Assembly (NCBI GenBank): GCA_964361185.1 | Contig: CAYHZS010000031.1 | Coordinates: 1-10,150, forward strand | Reading direction: 5' to 3' | Origin: JBAZYZ01 sp964361185 | GTDB taxonomy: Bacteria > Patescibacteriota > Minisyncoccia > Phycocordibacterales > VMEP01 | DNA length: 10,150 bases | In this document: in pieces, positions 1 through 5,518 of the stretch | Layout of the letters: every line of letters begins with the position of its first letter | How positions within the stretch are numbered: the stretch's first letter is position 1 | Position numbers and translations under genes: made by a program | Notes under the pieces: model-generated | The model's input: the letters and a program-made list of their open reading frames with translations, nothing else | What the model was told of the DNA's origin: nothing | Databases searched by the model: none

Positions 1-882
1 CTGGGCACGGAGCGTCATGAGGCGAGGCGCATAGACAATCAGCTAAGAGGGCGTTCCGGTAGGCAAGGAGATCCGGGTGAGACGCAATTCTTCGTCTCCC
101 TTGAAGATTCCCTGATGCGCATATTCGCCTCAGACACAATAAAAAAAATGATGGGGCGTTTTGGCATTCCGGAGGACCAGCCGATTGAAACCTCACTTAT
201 TTCAAAGTCCCTCGAAAGCGCACAGGAAAAAATCGAAGGGTTCAACTTCGACCGCCGGAAGCATTTGCTTGAATATGACGATGTAATGAATCATCAGCGC
301 AAAATTACTTACGAACGTAGGCAGAAAGCCCTAAAAGGAGACCGCGACTATCTGGAAAATCTTATCTTGGAAATATCCGCCATGGATGAGAAAAATTCCG
401 GAATAATAGAAAACAAGAAAAAAGAAATGGGGGAGGAAAGATTCTCTGAAGAATTCAGAAAAATGGCCATACAGATATTGGACATGCTTTGGGTTGAGCA
501 TTTAGAGCAGATGGATTATTTGCGGGATTCAGTAGGGCTCCGTTCGGTTGGCCAGCGCGACCCTTTGATTGAATACAAGCGCGACGGGCTTCGGTTGTTT
601 AAGGACATGGAAGAATCTTTATACTCCACCCTTATACGCCTCATTCCGCAGATGAAGCCAAGTGCCTCAGCCATTTCTGGCGGAACTCGCTTTAGCGAAG
701 TTCATGAAGAGGGGAGCGCCATCTCGGTAGCAACCGGCGCGTCGGGCAGAAATGCTACGCCCGCGCCAGCCAAATCAGAAGCAGGCCGGAACGACCCTTG
801 CCCATGCGGATCAGGTAAAAAGTATAAGCGCTGTGGACTTTTGGAAACGGAAGAACACAAACGACTAATGTCAAAGAAATAA
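1..882 (+). CDS. secA: Protein translocase ATPase SecA, C-terminal part (5' end outside window)
   Basis: The reading frame is open from base 1, so this is the last 293 codons of secA. SecA is the cytosolic ATPase that pushes unfolded preproteins through SecYEG. The fragment begins in the second nucleotide-binding domain with helicase motif VI (QLRGRSGRQGDPG, about residues 14-26 of the fragment). It continues into the helical scaffold (FDRRKHLLEYDDVMNHQRK) and the conserved LWVEHLEQMDYLR and LRSVGQRDPLIEYKRD stretches. A Ser/Ala/Gly-rich linker leads to a terminal SEC-C zinc motif CPCGSGKKYKRC (Cys267, Cys269, Cys278 of the fragment). Two oddities are seen. The segment between YDDV and LWVEHL is only about 66 residues, which is much shorter than I recall for E. 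coli SecA, so the helical-wing domain seems largely absent. The usual fourth zinc ligand (His or Cys after the last Cys) is Gly. A NUDIX gene starts one base after the stop. Family assignment is very secure. Confidence 0.97.
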   Translation: MGTERHEARRIDNQLRGRSGRQGDPGETQFFVSLEDSLMRIFASDTIKKMMGRFGIPEDQPIETSLISKSLESAQEKIEGFNFDRRKHLLEYDDVMNHQRKITYERRQKALKGDRDYLENLILEISAMDEKNSGIIENKKKEMGEERFSEEFRKMAIQILDMLWVEHLEQMDYLRDSVGLRSVGQRDPLIEYKRDGLRLFKDMEESLYSTLIRLIPQMKPSASAISGGTRFSEVHEEGSAISVATGASGRNATPAPAKSEAGRNDPCPCGSGKKYKRCGLLETEEHKRLMSKK

Positions 883-883
883 T

Positions 884-1336
884 ATGAAAATTAGAAACGT
901 AACAAGAGTTGTAGCTTATGATTCAGAGAATAATAAAATTCTTCTGGTAAAGAATCGCGATCAAGACTTTTGGTATCCACCAGGAGGGGGTTGGGATTAC
1001 GATAAGGAAAGTATCATTCAGTGTGCTGAGCGTGAGGTATCTGAAGAAACTGGATTGAAAGTTAAAATAATTAGATTGCTATACTTGCAAGAATTCCACG
1101 ATTCTGCGAATTCCATTTCGTTTGAAACTGTTTGGCTGGCAAAGCCAGCTGCTGGAACAGAACTCAGCGAATTACATGTTGATCAAGATGTAGATGGTAA
1201 GGTTGAAAAAGCACAATGGTTTTCCAAGGATGATATTCAAAATATAAAAGTTTTTCCGAGGCGCTTGCAGAATTCCTTTTGGGATAATGTCGATAAATTT
1301 GCGCAGGACGAAGATCCGTTTATTGGCGTAAGTTAA
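884..1336 (+). CDS. NUDIX hydrolase
   Basis: This 150-residue protein contains a full Nudix box (G-x5-E-x7-REVSEETGL) running from Gly36 to Leu58. Glu51, Glu54 and Glu55 are the expected Mg2+-binding acids. The surrounding fold fits a single alpha/beta/alpha Nudix domain (VTRVVAYDSENNKILLVKN leading into the box, then a WF-containing C-terminal strand near residue 113). NUDIX enzymes cleave nucleoside diphosphates linked to another moiety. The substrate cannot be read from this sequence; the loose resemblance is to the general MutT/ADP-ribose group. The start ATG lies one base after the secA stop with no Shine-Dalgarno sequence, so translation probably depends on coupling to secA and the two genes are likely co-transcribed. 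Confidence 0.9.
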   Translation: MKIRNVTRVVAYDSENNKILLVKNRDQDFWYPPGGGWDYDKESIIQCAEREVSEETGLKVKIIRLLYLQEFHDSANSISFETVWLAKPAAGTELSELHVDQDVDGKVEKAQWFSKDDIQNIKVFPRRLQNSFWDNVDKFAQDEDPFIGVS

Positions 1337-1363
1337 TTTCCCATCAGTATTGCGTATCAAAAA

Positions 1364-1392
1364 ATGTCATGGGGTGTAGGAATTGGTATAAT
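1364..1392 (+). promoter_or_regulatory. Predicted sigma70-type promoter of second NUDIX gene (leaderless)
   Basis: A consensus -10 box TATAAT (1387-1392), preceded by TGG, is spaced 17 nt from a 4/6 match to the -35 box (ATGTCA, 1364-1369). The ATG at 1401 is only 8 nt past the -10 box. Transcription would therefore begin at or within a couple of bases of the start codon. No ribosome binding site is visible or possible. Confidence 0.65.
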
Positions 1393-1400
1393 AAAATTAT

Positions 1401-1847
1401 ATGGAACAACAAAACAAGAAAAAAGTTGGCGCTGGATTCGGAGTAATGATTATGAAAGACGGAAGAGTTCTCCTTGGTAGGAGGCATTCCGACCCTGAAA
1501 AGGCCGATTCTGAATTACATGGAGAAGGAACTTGGACAATGCCGGGTGGCAAACTTGAATATGGAGAATCGTTTGAAGATGGGGCAAAACGTGAAGTTCG
1601 GGAAGAGACTAATCTTCTATTGAAAGATGTGAAGGTTATTTGCGTGAATAATGACAAGAATGAATTTGCGCATTTTGTCACCGTTGGACTATTTTCCGAT
1701 AATTTCAGCGGAGAACCAAGGGTTATGGAACCAGATGAAATTGTTGAGTGGAAATGGTTTGATCTCGATAATCTACCGACACCAATGTATTTTCCGAGTG
1801 TAAAAGTTGCAGAAAATTACAAGAAAAAGTTGTTCTACATTACGTAA
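1401..1847 (+). CDS. NUDIX hydrolase, MutT/NUDT15-like
   Basis: This 148-residue Nudix protein has its box from Gly50 to Leu72 (GGKLEYGES... ending REVREETNL). The catalytic acids Glu65, Glu68 and Glu69 are present. The Gly normally found near the end of the box is Asn71. The layout GVGV-like strand, LLGRRHS, GTWTMPGGKLEYGE and a C-terminal EWKWFDLDNLP resembles the MutT/NUDT15-type group that hydrolyses (often oxidised) nucleoside triphosphates. That substrate is inferred from family likeness only. It is distinct from the NUDIX gene just upstream and not a recent duplicate, because the two share little outside the box. It appears to have its own promoter placed so close that the mRNA would be leaderless. 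Confidence 0.9.
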   Translation: MEQQNKKKVGAGFGVMIMKDGRVLLGRRHSDPEKADSELHGEGTWTMPGGKLEYGESFEDGAKREVREETNLLLKDVKVICVNNDKNEFAHFVTVGLFSDNFSGEPRVMEPDEIVEWKWFDLDNLPTPMYFPSVKVAENYKKKLFYIT

Positions 1848-1902
1848 AATTACTGCGGATACGGAAGTAAAATTAAGAAGTATCACGGAAAGTAGAAAAC
1901 TA

Positions 1903-1932
1903 TTGCCCAGTCAGGTAATTTGGAGCTATACT
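1903..1932 (+). promoter_or_regulatory. Predicted promoter of LiaI/LiaF-like mini-gene (leaderless)
   Basis: TTGCCC (1903-1908, 4/6 to the -35 consensus), an 18-nt spacer and TATACT (1927-1932, 5/6 to the -10 consensus) precede an ATG at 1942. The gap from the -10 box to the ATG is 9 nt. The transcript would start within about two or three bases of the start codon. It lies just past the end of the NUDIX gene and supports choosing 1942 as the start. Confidence 0.55.
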
Positions 1933-1941
1933 AAGCGCAAT

Positions 1942-2118
1942 ATGAAAAACACAGTACCTATAAACCGCAACGGCGGGGCTTCGATTGCCATTGTAATATT
2001 GGCCATATTGGGAATGGTTTTTTTGGCCCAGTATTTCGGATATGATGTTAGGACATATTGGCCAATTTTGGCCATAATAATTGTTGTCGTATTTATCCTG
2101 GGCGGAGGGAAGTCGTGA
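1942..2118 (+). CDS. Small two-helix membrane protein, LiaI/LiaF transmembrane-region-like
   Basis: This 58-residue protein has two hydrophobic helices, about residues 13-31 (ASIAIVILAILGMVFLAQY) and 42-54 (ILAIIIVVVFILG). A short turn containing FGYDVRTYWP joins them. The pattern of a helix, a short loop with a WP motif and a second helix resembles the LiaI/LiaF transmembrane region family (DUF5668-like), which in Firmicutes is tied to envelope-stress sensing. No function can be claimed here. The frame is open back to 1807, but that would overlap the NUDIX gene and give a soluble, unrelated-looking N-terminus. The ATG at 1942 sits correctly behind a predicted promoter and is preferred. It heads a run of four small membrane-protein genes. 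Confidence 0.75.
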   Translation: MKNTVPINRNGGASIAIVILAILGMVFLAQYFGYDVRTYWPILAIIIVVVFILGGGKS

Positions 2119-2148
2119 ATTGTAGAACTTAAATCGTAGAGCATTAAA

Positions 2149-2174
2149 CTTTTAACTTTATTCTTTTAACTTTA
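2149..2174 (+). repeat. Two-copy direct repeat CTTTTAACTTTA before the 2178 gene
   Basis: The 12-mer CTTTTAACTTTA occurs at 2149-2160 and again at 2163-2174, a 14-nt period. It ends 3 nt before the ATG at 2178, in the position where a ribosome binding site would normally be. No Shine-Dalgarno sequence is present. Its role is unknown; it may be a simple slippage repeat. Confidence 0.6.
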
Positions 2175-2177
2175 ATC

Positions 2178-2567
2178 ATGCGTCATATAATAAAATTTTT
2201 TGACTATCTGGAAGACCGCGTTCGTAGCAAATTGAGTCATTATCCGATTCCCTACGCCATTATCGGAGGTGTTGGCGTGGTCCTTTTTTGGCGCGGTATA
2301 TGGGATGCCGCAGATTGGATAGGAATGTCATGGCAAATGTCTCTTCTTGTTAGTTTTGTAATTTTGCTTACGACGGGACTATTTGTGTCCTTCTTTGTCG
2401 GCGAAGATATTATTTTGACCGGACTTAATCGTCAGAAAAAACTTGAAGAAAGAACTGAAGAGGAAATCAAGACAGAGAGAGATGACATAGATGAGCTTAA
2501 ATCAGACATAAAAGAAATTAAACATATTCTTAAGGAATTTAATAAAACTATTGAGGCGAAAAAATAG
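2178..2567 (+). CDS. Membrane protein with two helices and C-terminal coiled coil
   Basis: I do not recognise a named family for this 129-residue protein, though similar proteins are familiar from Parcubacteria. A charged N-terminus (MRHIIKFFDYLEDRVRSKL) is followed by a hydrophobic segment at about residues 26-41 (YAIIGGVGVVLFWRGI). A second, longer hydrophobic segment spans about 52-73 (WQMSLLVSFVILLTTGLFVSFF). From about residue 83 to the end the protein is highly charged with heptad-like spacing (KKLEERTEEEIKTERDDIDEL, ending IKHILKEFNKTIEAKK), predicting a cytoplasmic coiled coil that may oligomerise. Its stop is one base before the next ATG, so it is co-transcribed with the holin-like gene. 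Confidence 0.8.
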   Translation: MRHIIKFFDYLEDRVRSKLSHYPIPYAIIGGVGVVLFWRGIWDAADWIGMSWQMSLLVSFVILLTTGLFVSFFVGEDIILTGLNRQKKLEERTEEEIKTERDDIDELKSDIKEIKHILKEFNKTIEAKK

Positions 2568-2568
2568 T

Positions 2569-2925
2569 ATGCGCATTATTTTAAAATGGATTATCGCCGC
2601 CGCGGCCGTCTTGGTCGCTTCTTATCTTGTGCCCGGAATAACAGTATCTGGGTTTTTGCCCGCGATGTATGTGGCGCTCGTCTTGGGTGTTTTTAGTATT
2701 ACCATTAAGCCGATTATAAAGCTTATTACCTTACCTTTGTCCCTTTTAACTTTCGGTTTGTTTGCTTTGGTTATAAATGCCGCTCTATTTTATCTGGCAT
2801 CCATGTTTGTCAAAGGGTTCACTGTGGCCGGCTTTTGGCCCGCTTTTTTGGGTAGTTTAATCGTATCAGTCATAACTTATCTGGGAGACAAAATTTTGGA
2901 GAAAGACGAAGATGATATTCTCTAA
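2569..2925 (+). CDS. Phage holin family 4 / YvlD-like membrane protein
   Basis: This 118-residue protein has four predicted transmembrane helices. The family signature follows the pattern LVPGITVSGF, then a glycine-containing helix, then IKPIIKLITLPLSLLTFGLF and a last helix ending before KILEKDEDDIL. This matches the mycobacterial 4TM phage holin superfamily IV (YvlD, PF04020-type), small chromosomal membrane proteins of unclear role despite the holin name. An in-frame TTG at 2551 would add six residues but overlaps the preceding coding region. The ATG at 2569, one base after the previous stop, is preferred. A GAGG at 2553-2556 is rather far away. The 3' end overlaps the DedA gene by 14 nt, so the genes are translationally coupled. 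Confidence 0.88.
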   Translation: MRIILKWIIAAAAVLVASYLVPGITVSGFLPAMYVALVLGVFSITIKPIIKLITLPLSLLTFGLFALVINAALFYLASMFVKGFTVAGFWPAFLGSLIVSVITYLGDKILEKDEDDIL

Positions 2926-3517
2926 TCTCCCACAGATTGTAGCTTTTGTCGGTGCGCACAAAATCACCGCGCTTATTTTGATATTTTTCTCCATGATAGT
3001 GGAGGGGGAAACTTTTCTAATAGCATCAGGTGTTTTGGTGCACGTTGGCGCGCTTTCCGCTTGGGAAGTTCTGGTCGTTTCTTTGGTCGGCGTCTTGGTG
3101 GGAGATTTTTTGTGGTATTTCCTAGGAGTATATCTTCGTAAAGTTAAGCGCGCCGAGCCGGTAATAAAAAAATTCGAGACTATTGTTCAAAAATTACTCC
3201 CGGCTTTCAAGGAGCGTCCCTTCATCTCTCTTGTTCTGGCTAAATATATTTATGGTACCAATCACGCCACCCTTATCCTCTCTGGTGTAATCGGCATGGA
3301 TTTATGGCTTTTTGCCAAAGCCGAAACCGTGGCAACGGTTATATGGGTTCTAATATACCTTACGCTAGGATATCTTTTTGGTTTTGCCGCTTTACTGGTA
3401 ACGAATAGGGTAAGTATCTTTTTGCTTATAGTAGCGGTGCTTGTTGTTTCGGTTATTGCCATTCAGAAATGGATTGCTCATTATTATGAAAAGAAGGGAG
3501 GGGTGGATTTGGATTAA
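2912..3517 (+). CDS. DedA/VTT-domain family membrane protein
   Basis: This 201-residue polytopic protein has the DedA (SNARE-associated, VTT domain) layout. A first helix carries acidic residues (IVEGETFLIASG, Glu31 and Glu33). A re-entrant-like hydrophobic stretch follows, then a Gly-Asp pair (VGDFLWYFLG, Asp65) and an amphipathic region. Then comes VLAKYIYGTNHATLILSGVIGM and two or three terminal helices. DedA proteins are flippases or transporters, in several cases for undecaprenyl phosphate or phospholipids. The conserved Arg of the F-x-R-(F/Y)-x-P-G-x-R motif reads Lys111-Tyr-Ile-Tyr-Gly here, so the canonical Pro and Arg are missing. A GGAG at 2898-2901 sits about 10 nt before the start, one of the few usable Shine-Dalgarno sites in the window. 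The start overlaps the preceding gene by 14 nt. Confidence 0.88.
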   Translation: MIFSNLPQIVAFVGAHKITALILIFFSMIVEGETFLIASGVLVHVGALSAWEVLVVSLVGVLVGDFLWYFLGVYLRKVKRAEPVIKKFETIVQKLLPAFKERPFISLVLAKYIYGTNHATLILSGVIGMDLWLFAKAETVATVIWVLIYLTLGYLFGFAALLVTNRVSIFLLIVAVLVVSVIAIQKWIAHYYEKKGGVDLD

Positions 3518-3531
3518 CGTATTTTCCTATA

Positions 3532-3552
3532 AGCTAAGAGCTATCAGCTAAT
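3532..3552 (+). repeat. Three tandem 7-nt units (AGCTAWN) upstream of obgE
   Basis: AGCTAAG, AGCTATC and AGCTAAT follow each other without gaps, ending 10 nt before the obgE start. The repeated AGCT cores also allow alternative short hairpins. No promoter or Shine-Dalgarno sequence is clear in this 45-nt gap. Confidence 0.6.
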
Positions 3553-3562
3553 AACTATTCCA

Positions 3563-4537
3563 ATGGCTTTTGTCGACGAAATAAAACTTAAATTAAGCGC
3601 CGGGCGCGGAGGCGACGGCGTAGTGAGGTGGCTCCGCGGAAAAGGCCGGCCACTTATGGGACCCGCCGGAGGCAACGGAGGAAAAGGGGGAGATGTTTAT
3701 GTTCTTTCCGTGCGCGACGTACACATACTCTCCAAATATACACATAAAAAAGAATTTACGGCGGAAGATGGCGAGGCCGGAGCCAAGAATAGTCTTCATG
3801 GAAAGGATGGCGAAGACATAGAACTTAAACTTCCGATAGGTTCAATAATTACAAATAAGAAAACAGGTGAATCTATATCTCTGGAAAATGAGGGGGAGAA
3901 AATATTACTTCTGAAAGGAGGGAGAGGGGGGCTTGGCAACGAACACTTTAAGAGCTCCACGAACAGGAGTCCGGAGGAATGGACCCCTGGTGAAGAAGGG
4001 GAGGCGGCCGATTTTTTCATCGAACTCGAACTTTTCGCCGATTTGGGTCTTATCGGGGTTCCCAATGCGGGGAAATCGAGCCTACTTAATGCCCTGACCC
4101 ACGCGCATGCGAAAATCGGCAGTTACCAGTTTACGACTCTTGATCCGAATTTAGGTGAGATGTTCGGATATATAATAGCCGACTTACCTGGACTTATTGA
4201 AGGCGCGGCCGAGGGCAAAGGGCTCGGGCATAAGTTTTTGCGCCACGTTAAACGGACAAAAATGCTGGCACATCTCGTGTCTCTTGAAGATGAAAATATA
4301 AGCAAAGTTTACAAAATTGTTCGTAGCGAGCTTAAAAAATTTGATCCCATCCTCACAAAAAAGAAAGAAGTTCTCGTTCTGACTAAAAGTGACATGGTTT
4401 CTCCTGAAAATTTGTCTAAAATAATAAAGTTGACCAAGAAGCTCAACAAAAGCGTTCTAACAGTTTCTCTCTACGACGACAAAAGTGTGAAAGAAATCCA
4501 AGACGAACTTATAAAGTTGTTACAGTCCGAAAAGTAG
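3563..4537 (+). CDS. obgE: GTPase Obg (CgtA)
   Basis: This 324-residue protein has the complete Obg fold. The glycine-rich N-terminal Obg domain (residues 1 to about 158) begins MAFVDEIKLKLSAGRGGDG and includes GPAGGNGGKGGDVY and LLLKGGRGGLGNEHF. The G domain has G1 GVPNAGKS (165-172), the switch I threonines Thr191-Thr192, G3 DLPG (207-210), G4 TKSD (274-277) and a G5-like VSLYD (301-305) in place of the usual SA. It ends at the G domain and has no C-terminal OCT domain, which many Obg proteins lack. Obg binds the 50S subunit and acts in late ribosome assembly and stress control. The start at 3563 gives the canonical N-terminus. It lies 45 nt after the DedA gene and is probably co-transcribed with it. 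Confidence 0.97.
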   Translation: MAFVDEIKLKLSAGRGGDGVVRWLRGKGRPLMGPAGGNGGKGGDVYVLSVRDVHILSKYTHKKEFTAEDGEAGAKNSLHGKDGEDIELKLPIGSIITNKKTGESISLENEGEKILLLKGGRGGLGNEHFKSSTNRSPEEWTPGEEGEAADFFIELELFADLGLIGVPNAGKSSLLNALTHAHAKIGSYQFTTLDPNLGEMFGYIIADLPGLIEGAAEGKGLGHKFLRHVKRTKMLAHLVSLEDENISKVYKIVRSELKKFDPILTKKKEVLVLTKSDMVSPENLSKIIKLTKKLNKSVLTVSLYDDKSVKEIQDELIKLLQSEK

Positions 4538-4624
4538 CAGTTTTCTAGGCAGCGTTTCCAAACCTATTTCCGTGCCTTAAAGGCCTTAAGGTAGCGGTTT
4601 TCTAGACTTTGTTTCCAAGTCTAT
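4534..4624 (+). repeat. Two imperfect 34-nt hairpin repeats downstream of obgE
   Basis: Copy 1 (4534-4567) and copy 2 (4591-4624) are 57 nt apart and identical at 27 of 34 positions, both starting GTAGC and containing TTTTCTAG and GTTTCC. Copy 1 includes the obgE stop codon. Copy 2 forms a perfect 7-bp hairpin (TAGACTT, loop TGTTTCC, AAGTCTA). Copy 1 keeps only the outer four pairs (TAGG/CCTA), with a G-C pair where copy 2 has A-T. Between them lies CCTTAA-AGGCC-TTAAGG, another 6-bp hairpin. A T-rich tract (4632-4649) follows, so the block may act as the obgE terminator region. Confidence 0.6.
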
Positions 4625-4645
4625 GCCTATTCCTTTTTATTTTTA

Positions 4646-4674
4646 TTTACTTATTTCACCACTTACACTATAAT
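4646..4674 (+). promoter_or_regulatory. Predicted promoter of the PaaX-like gene, overlapping the palindrome
   Basis: TTTACT (4646-4651, 4/6 to -35), a 17-nt spacer and a perfect TATAAT (4669-4674) place the start of transcription near 4680-4682. That is the exact centre of the 38-bp palindrome. A protein bound to the palindrome would cover both the -10 box and the start site. The predicted leader to the ATG at 4738 is about 57 nt and has a GGGGAG (4719-4724) some 13 nt before the ATG. Confidence 0.55.
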
Positions 4675-4699
4675 TAGCTATAGCTAATTATAGTGTAAG
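4662..4699. repeat. Perfect 38-bp palindrome, copy 1 (probable operator)
   Basis: The left arm CTTACACTATAATTAGCTA (4662-4680) is followed directly by its exact reverse complement (4681-4699) with no spacer and no mismatch. It carries a TATAAT in both orientations. It shares a 36-bp core (half-site TTACAYTATAATTAGCTA) with the palindrome at 5318-5367. The most likely roles are a repressor operator for the adjacent PaaX-like gene or the end of a small mobile unit. It is not followed by a T-run, so a terminator role is unlikely. Confidence 0.9.
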
Positions 4700-4737
4700 A
4701 ATAAAAAAAGGTGTGTGTGGGGAGAATAAGTTGATTT

Positions 4738-5295
4738 ATGGCGCAATATTCCAAGGGGGAACTGGTTAAAAATATTTTATTGACGTTGGCTTCGATAGGA
4801 GCGGTAGCCACTTTTGTCGTCCTGCCCGGGATGACAGCGGTATTGTCTTTGTTCAAGCCGAGAAACAAAAAAGAACGATCTTCTTTGGGAAGGACCCTTC
4901 ATTCGATGAAGATAAATGGGTTTGTAAACATAAGAAAACAGGGAATAAACTACTCCCTATCCATAACAAGTAAGGGACAAAGAAGACTTGCCAGATATCA
5001 TTTTGATAATCTTTCGCTCAAAAAGCAAAAACGATGGGACGGCCTTTGGCGCTTAGTCACCTTTGACATACCGGAGACGAAGAGGGGAGCAAGAATCTCC
5101 CTTAATATAAAATTGAAAGAACTGGGGTTTTTACCGTTCCAGAAATCAATGTTCCTATACCCTTATAATTGCAAAGAAGAAATTGACTTCATAAAAGACT
5201 ATTTTAATTCGCATGACCACATCAAGTATTTTCTGGTCAAGGGTTTCGAGGGGAATGAAAAGTTTAAACGTCATTTCAAGATAACAGAATCCTGA
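4738..5295 (+). CDS. PaaX-like regulator with winged-helix and Cas2-fold domains
   Basis: This is a 185-residue protein. Residues 1-40 hold a hydrophobic segment (about 12-38) ending at a short basic stretch. Residues about 44-88 look like a winged helix (KKERSSLGRTLHSMKINGFV, then NYSLSITSKGQRRLARY). Residues about 99-180 match the Cas2-like/PaaX C-terminal fold: WDGLWRLVTFDIPE, KRGARISLNIKLKELGFLPFQKSMFLYPY and a terminal YFLVKGFEG. Asp110 occupies the place of the metal-binding Asp of Cas2. CPR genomes commonly encode such proteins, often labelled Cas2, without CRISPR loci. No CRISPR array, cas1 or other cas gene is visible here. PaaX-type proteins are transcriptional repressors, so I infer DNA binding. 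The gene lies between two related perfect palindromes, 38 nt before its start and 22 nt after its stop, which suggests autoregulation or a self-contained unit. Confidence 0.8.
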   Translation: MAQYSKGELVKNILLTLASIGAVATFVVLPGMTAVLSLFKPRNKKERSSLGRTLHSMKINGFVNIRKQGINYSLSITSKGQRRLARYHFDNLSLKKQKRWDGLWRLVTFDIPETKRGARISLNIKLKELGFLPFQKSMFLYPYNCKEEIDFIKDYFNSHDHIKYFLVKGFEGNEKFKRHFKITES

Positions 5296-5317
5296 TGGAA
5301 TTATAATTCCGCATACC

Positions 5318-5367
5318 TACTCCCTTACATTATAATTAGCTATAGCTAATTATAATGTAAGGGAGTA
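5318..5367. repeat. Perfect 50-bp palindrome, copy 2
   Basis: Two 25-nt arms (5318-5342 and 5343-5367) are exact reverse complements with no spacer. The inner 36 bp equals the palindrome at 4664-4697 except for one symmetric change per arm (TTACAT for TTACAC, and its complement), so the dyad is kept perfect. The arms are extended by TACTCCC/GGGAGTA. It also contains TATAAT in both orientations, but I see no good -35 partner. It begins 22 nt after the PaaX-like stop codon. Confidence 0.9.
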
Positions 5368-5482
5368 AAAGGAGTAAGGTGAAAATGTGGCAATATAAAA
5401 GTATGGGTAGTACGGTATTTTGTTGTTCAGGCCCTTCTCTAAGTATAGGGAAGTGGAGTATCTCGGCTACTTGGAGCTCCCC
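5368..5482 (+). other. Intergenic stretch with small hairpin between palindrome 2 and the gatB promoter
   Basis: A purine-rich start (AAAGGAGTAAGGTG) is followed by an 8-bp hairpin (CTTCTCTA, loop AGTA, TAGGGAAG; 5434-5453, one T-G pair) and a GGAGCTCC palindrome (5473-5480). A 33-codon ORF (5385-5486) runs through it behind an AGGAG/AAGG, but it has no recognisable content. No function is assigned. Confidence 0.35.
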
Positions 5483-5511
5483 TTAAGAATGCATATTTTT
5501 TCTGGTATAAT
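5483..5511 (+). promoter_or_regulatory. Predicted promoter of the sORF-gatB operon (leaderless)
   Basis: TTAAGA (5483-5488, 4/6 to -35), a 17-nt spacer and a perfect TATAAT (5506-5511) preceded by TGG lie 8 nt before the ATG at 5519 (5512-5518 form the gap). The arrangement copies that at 1387-1401 and predicts a leaderless transcript starting at the small ORF. Confidence 0.6.
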
Positions 5512-5518
5512 CGCTCGT

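Noticed and set aside
1807..1941. N-terminal extension of the LiaI/LiaF-like protein back to 1807
   Set aside because: It would overlap the NUDIX gene and add a soluble, unfamiliar stretch. A promoter places the start at 1942.
2551..2568. TTG start for the holin-4 family protein
   Set aside because: It would overlap the preceding gene and add six non-conserved residues. The ATG at 2569 fits the family N-terminus.
4738..5295. Annotation as CRISPR-associated Cas2 and a CRISPR locus
   Set aside because: The Cas2-like fold is only the C-terminal half behind a winged-helix region, as in PaaX. No repeat-spacer array and no cas1 or effector gene is present.
5318..5367. Second palindrome as an ordinary transcription terminator
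   Set aside because: The stem is AT-rich at its centre, has no loop spacer and is not followed by a T-run. A near-identical copy lies in a promoter.
5385..5486. 33-codon ORF behind AGGAG/AAGG after palindrome 2
   Set aside because: It has a possible ribosome binding site, but no recognisable content, odd composition and no coupling to a neighbour. At most it is a remnant.
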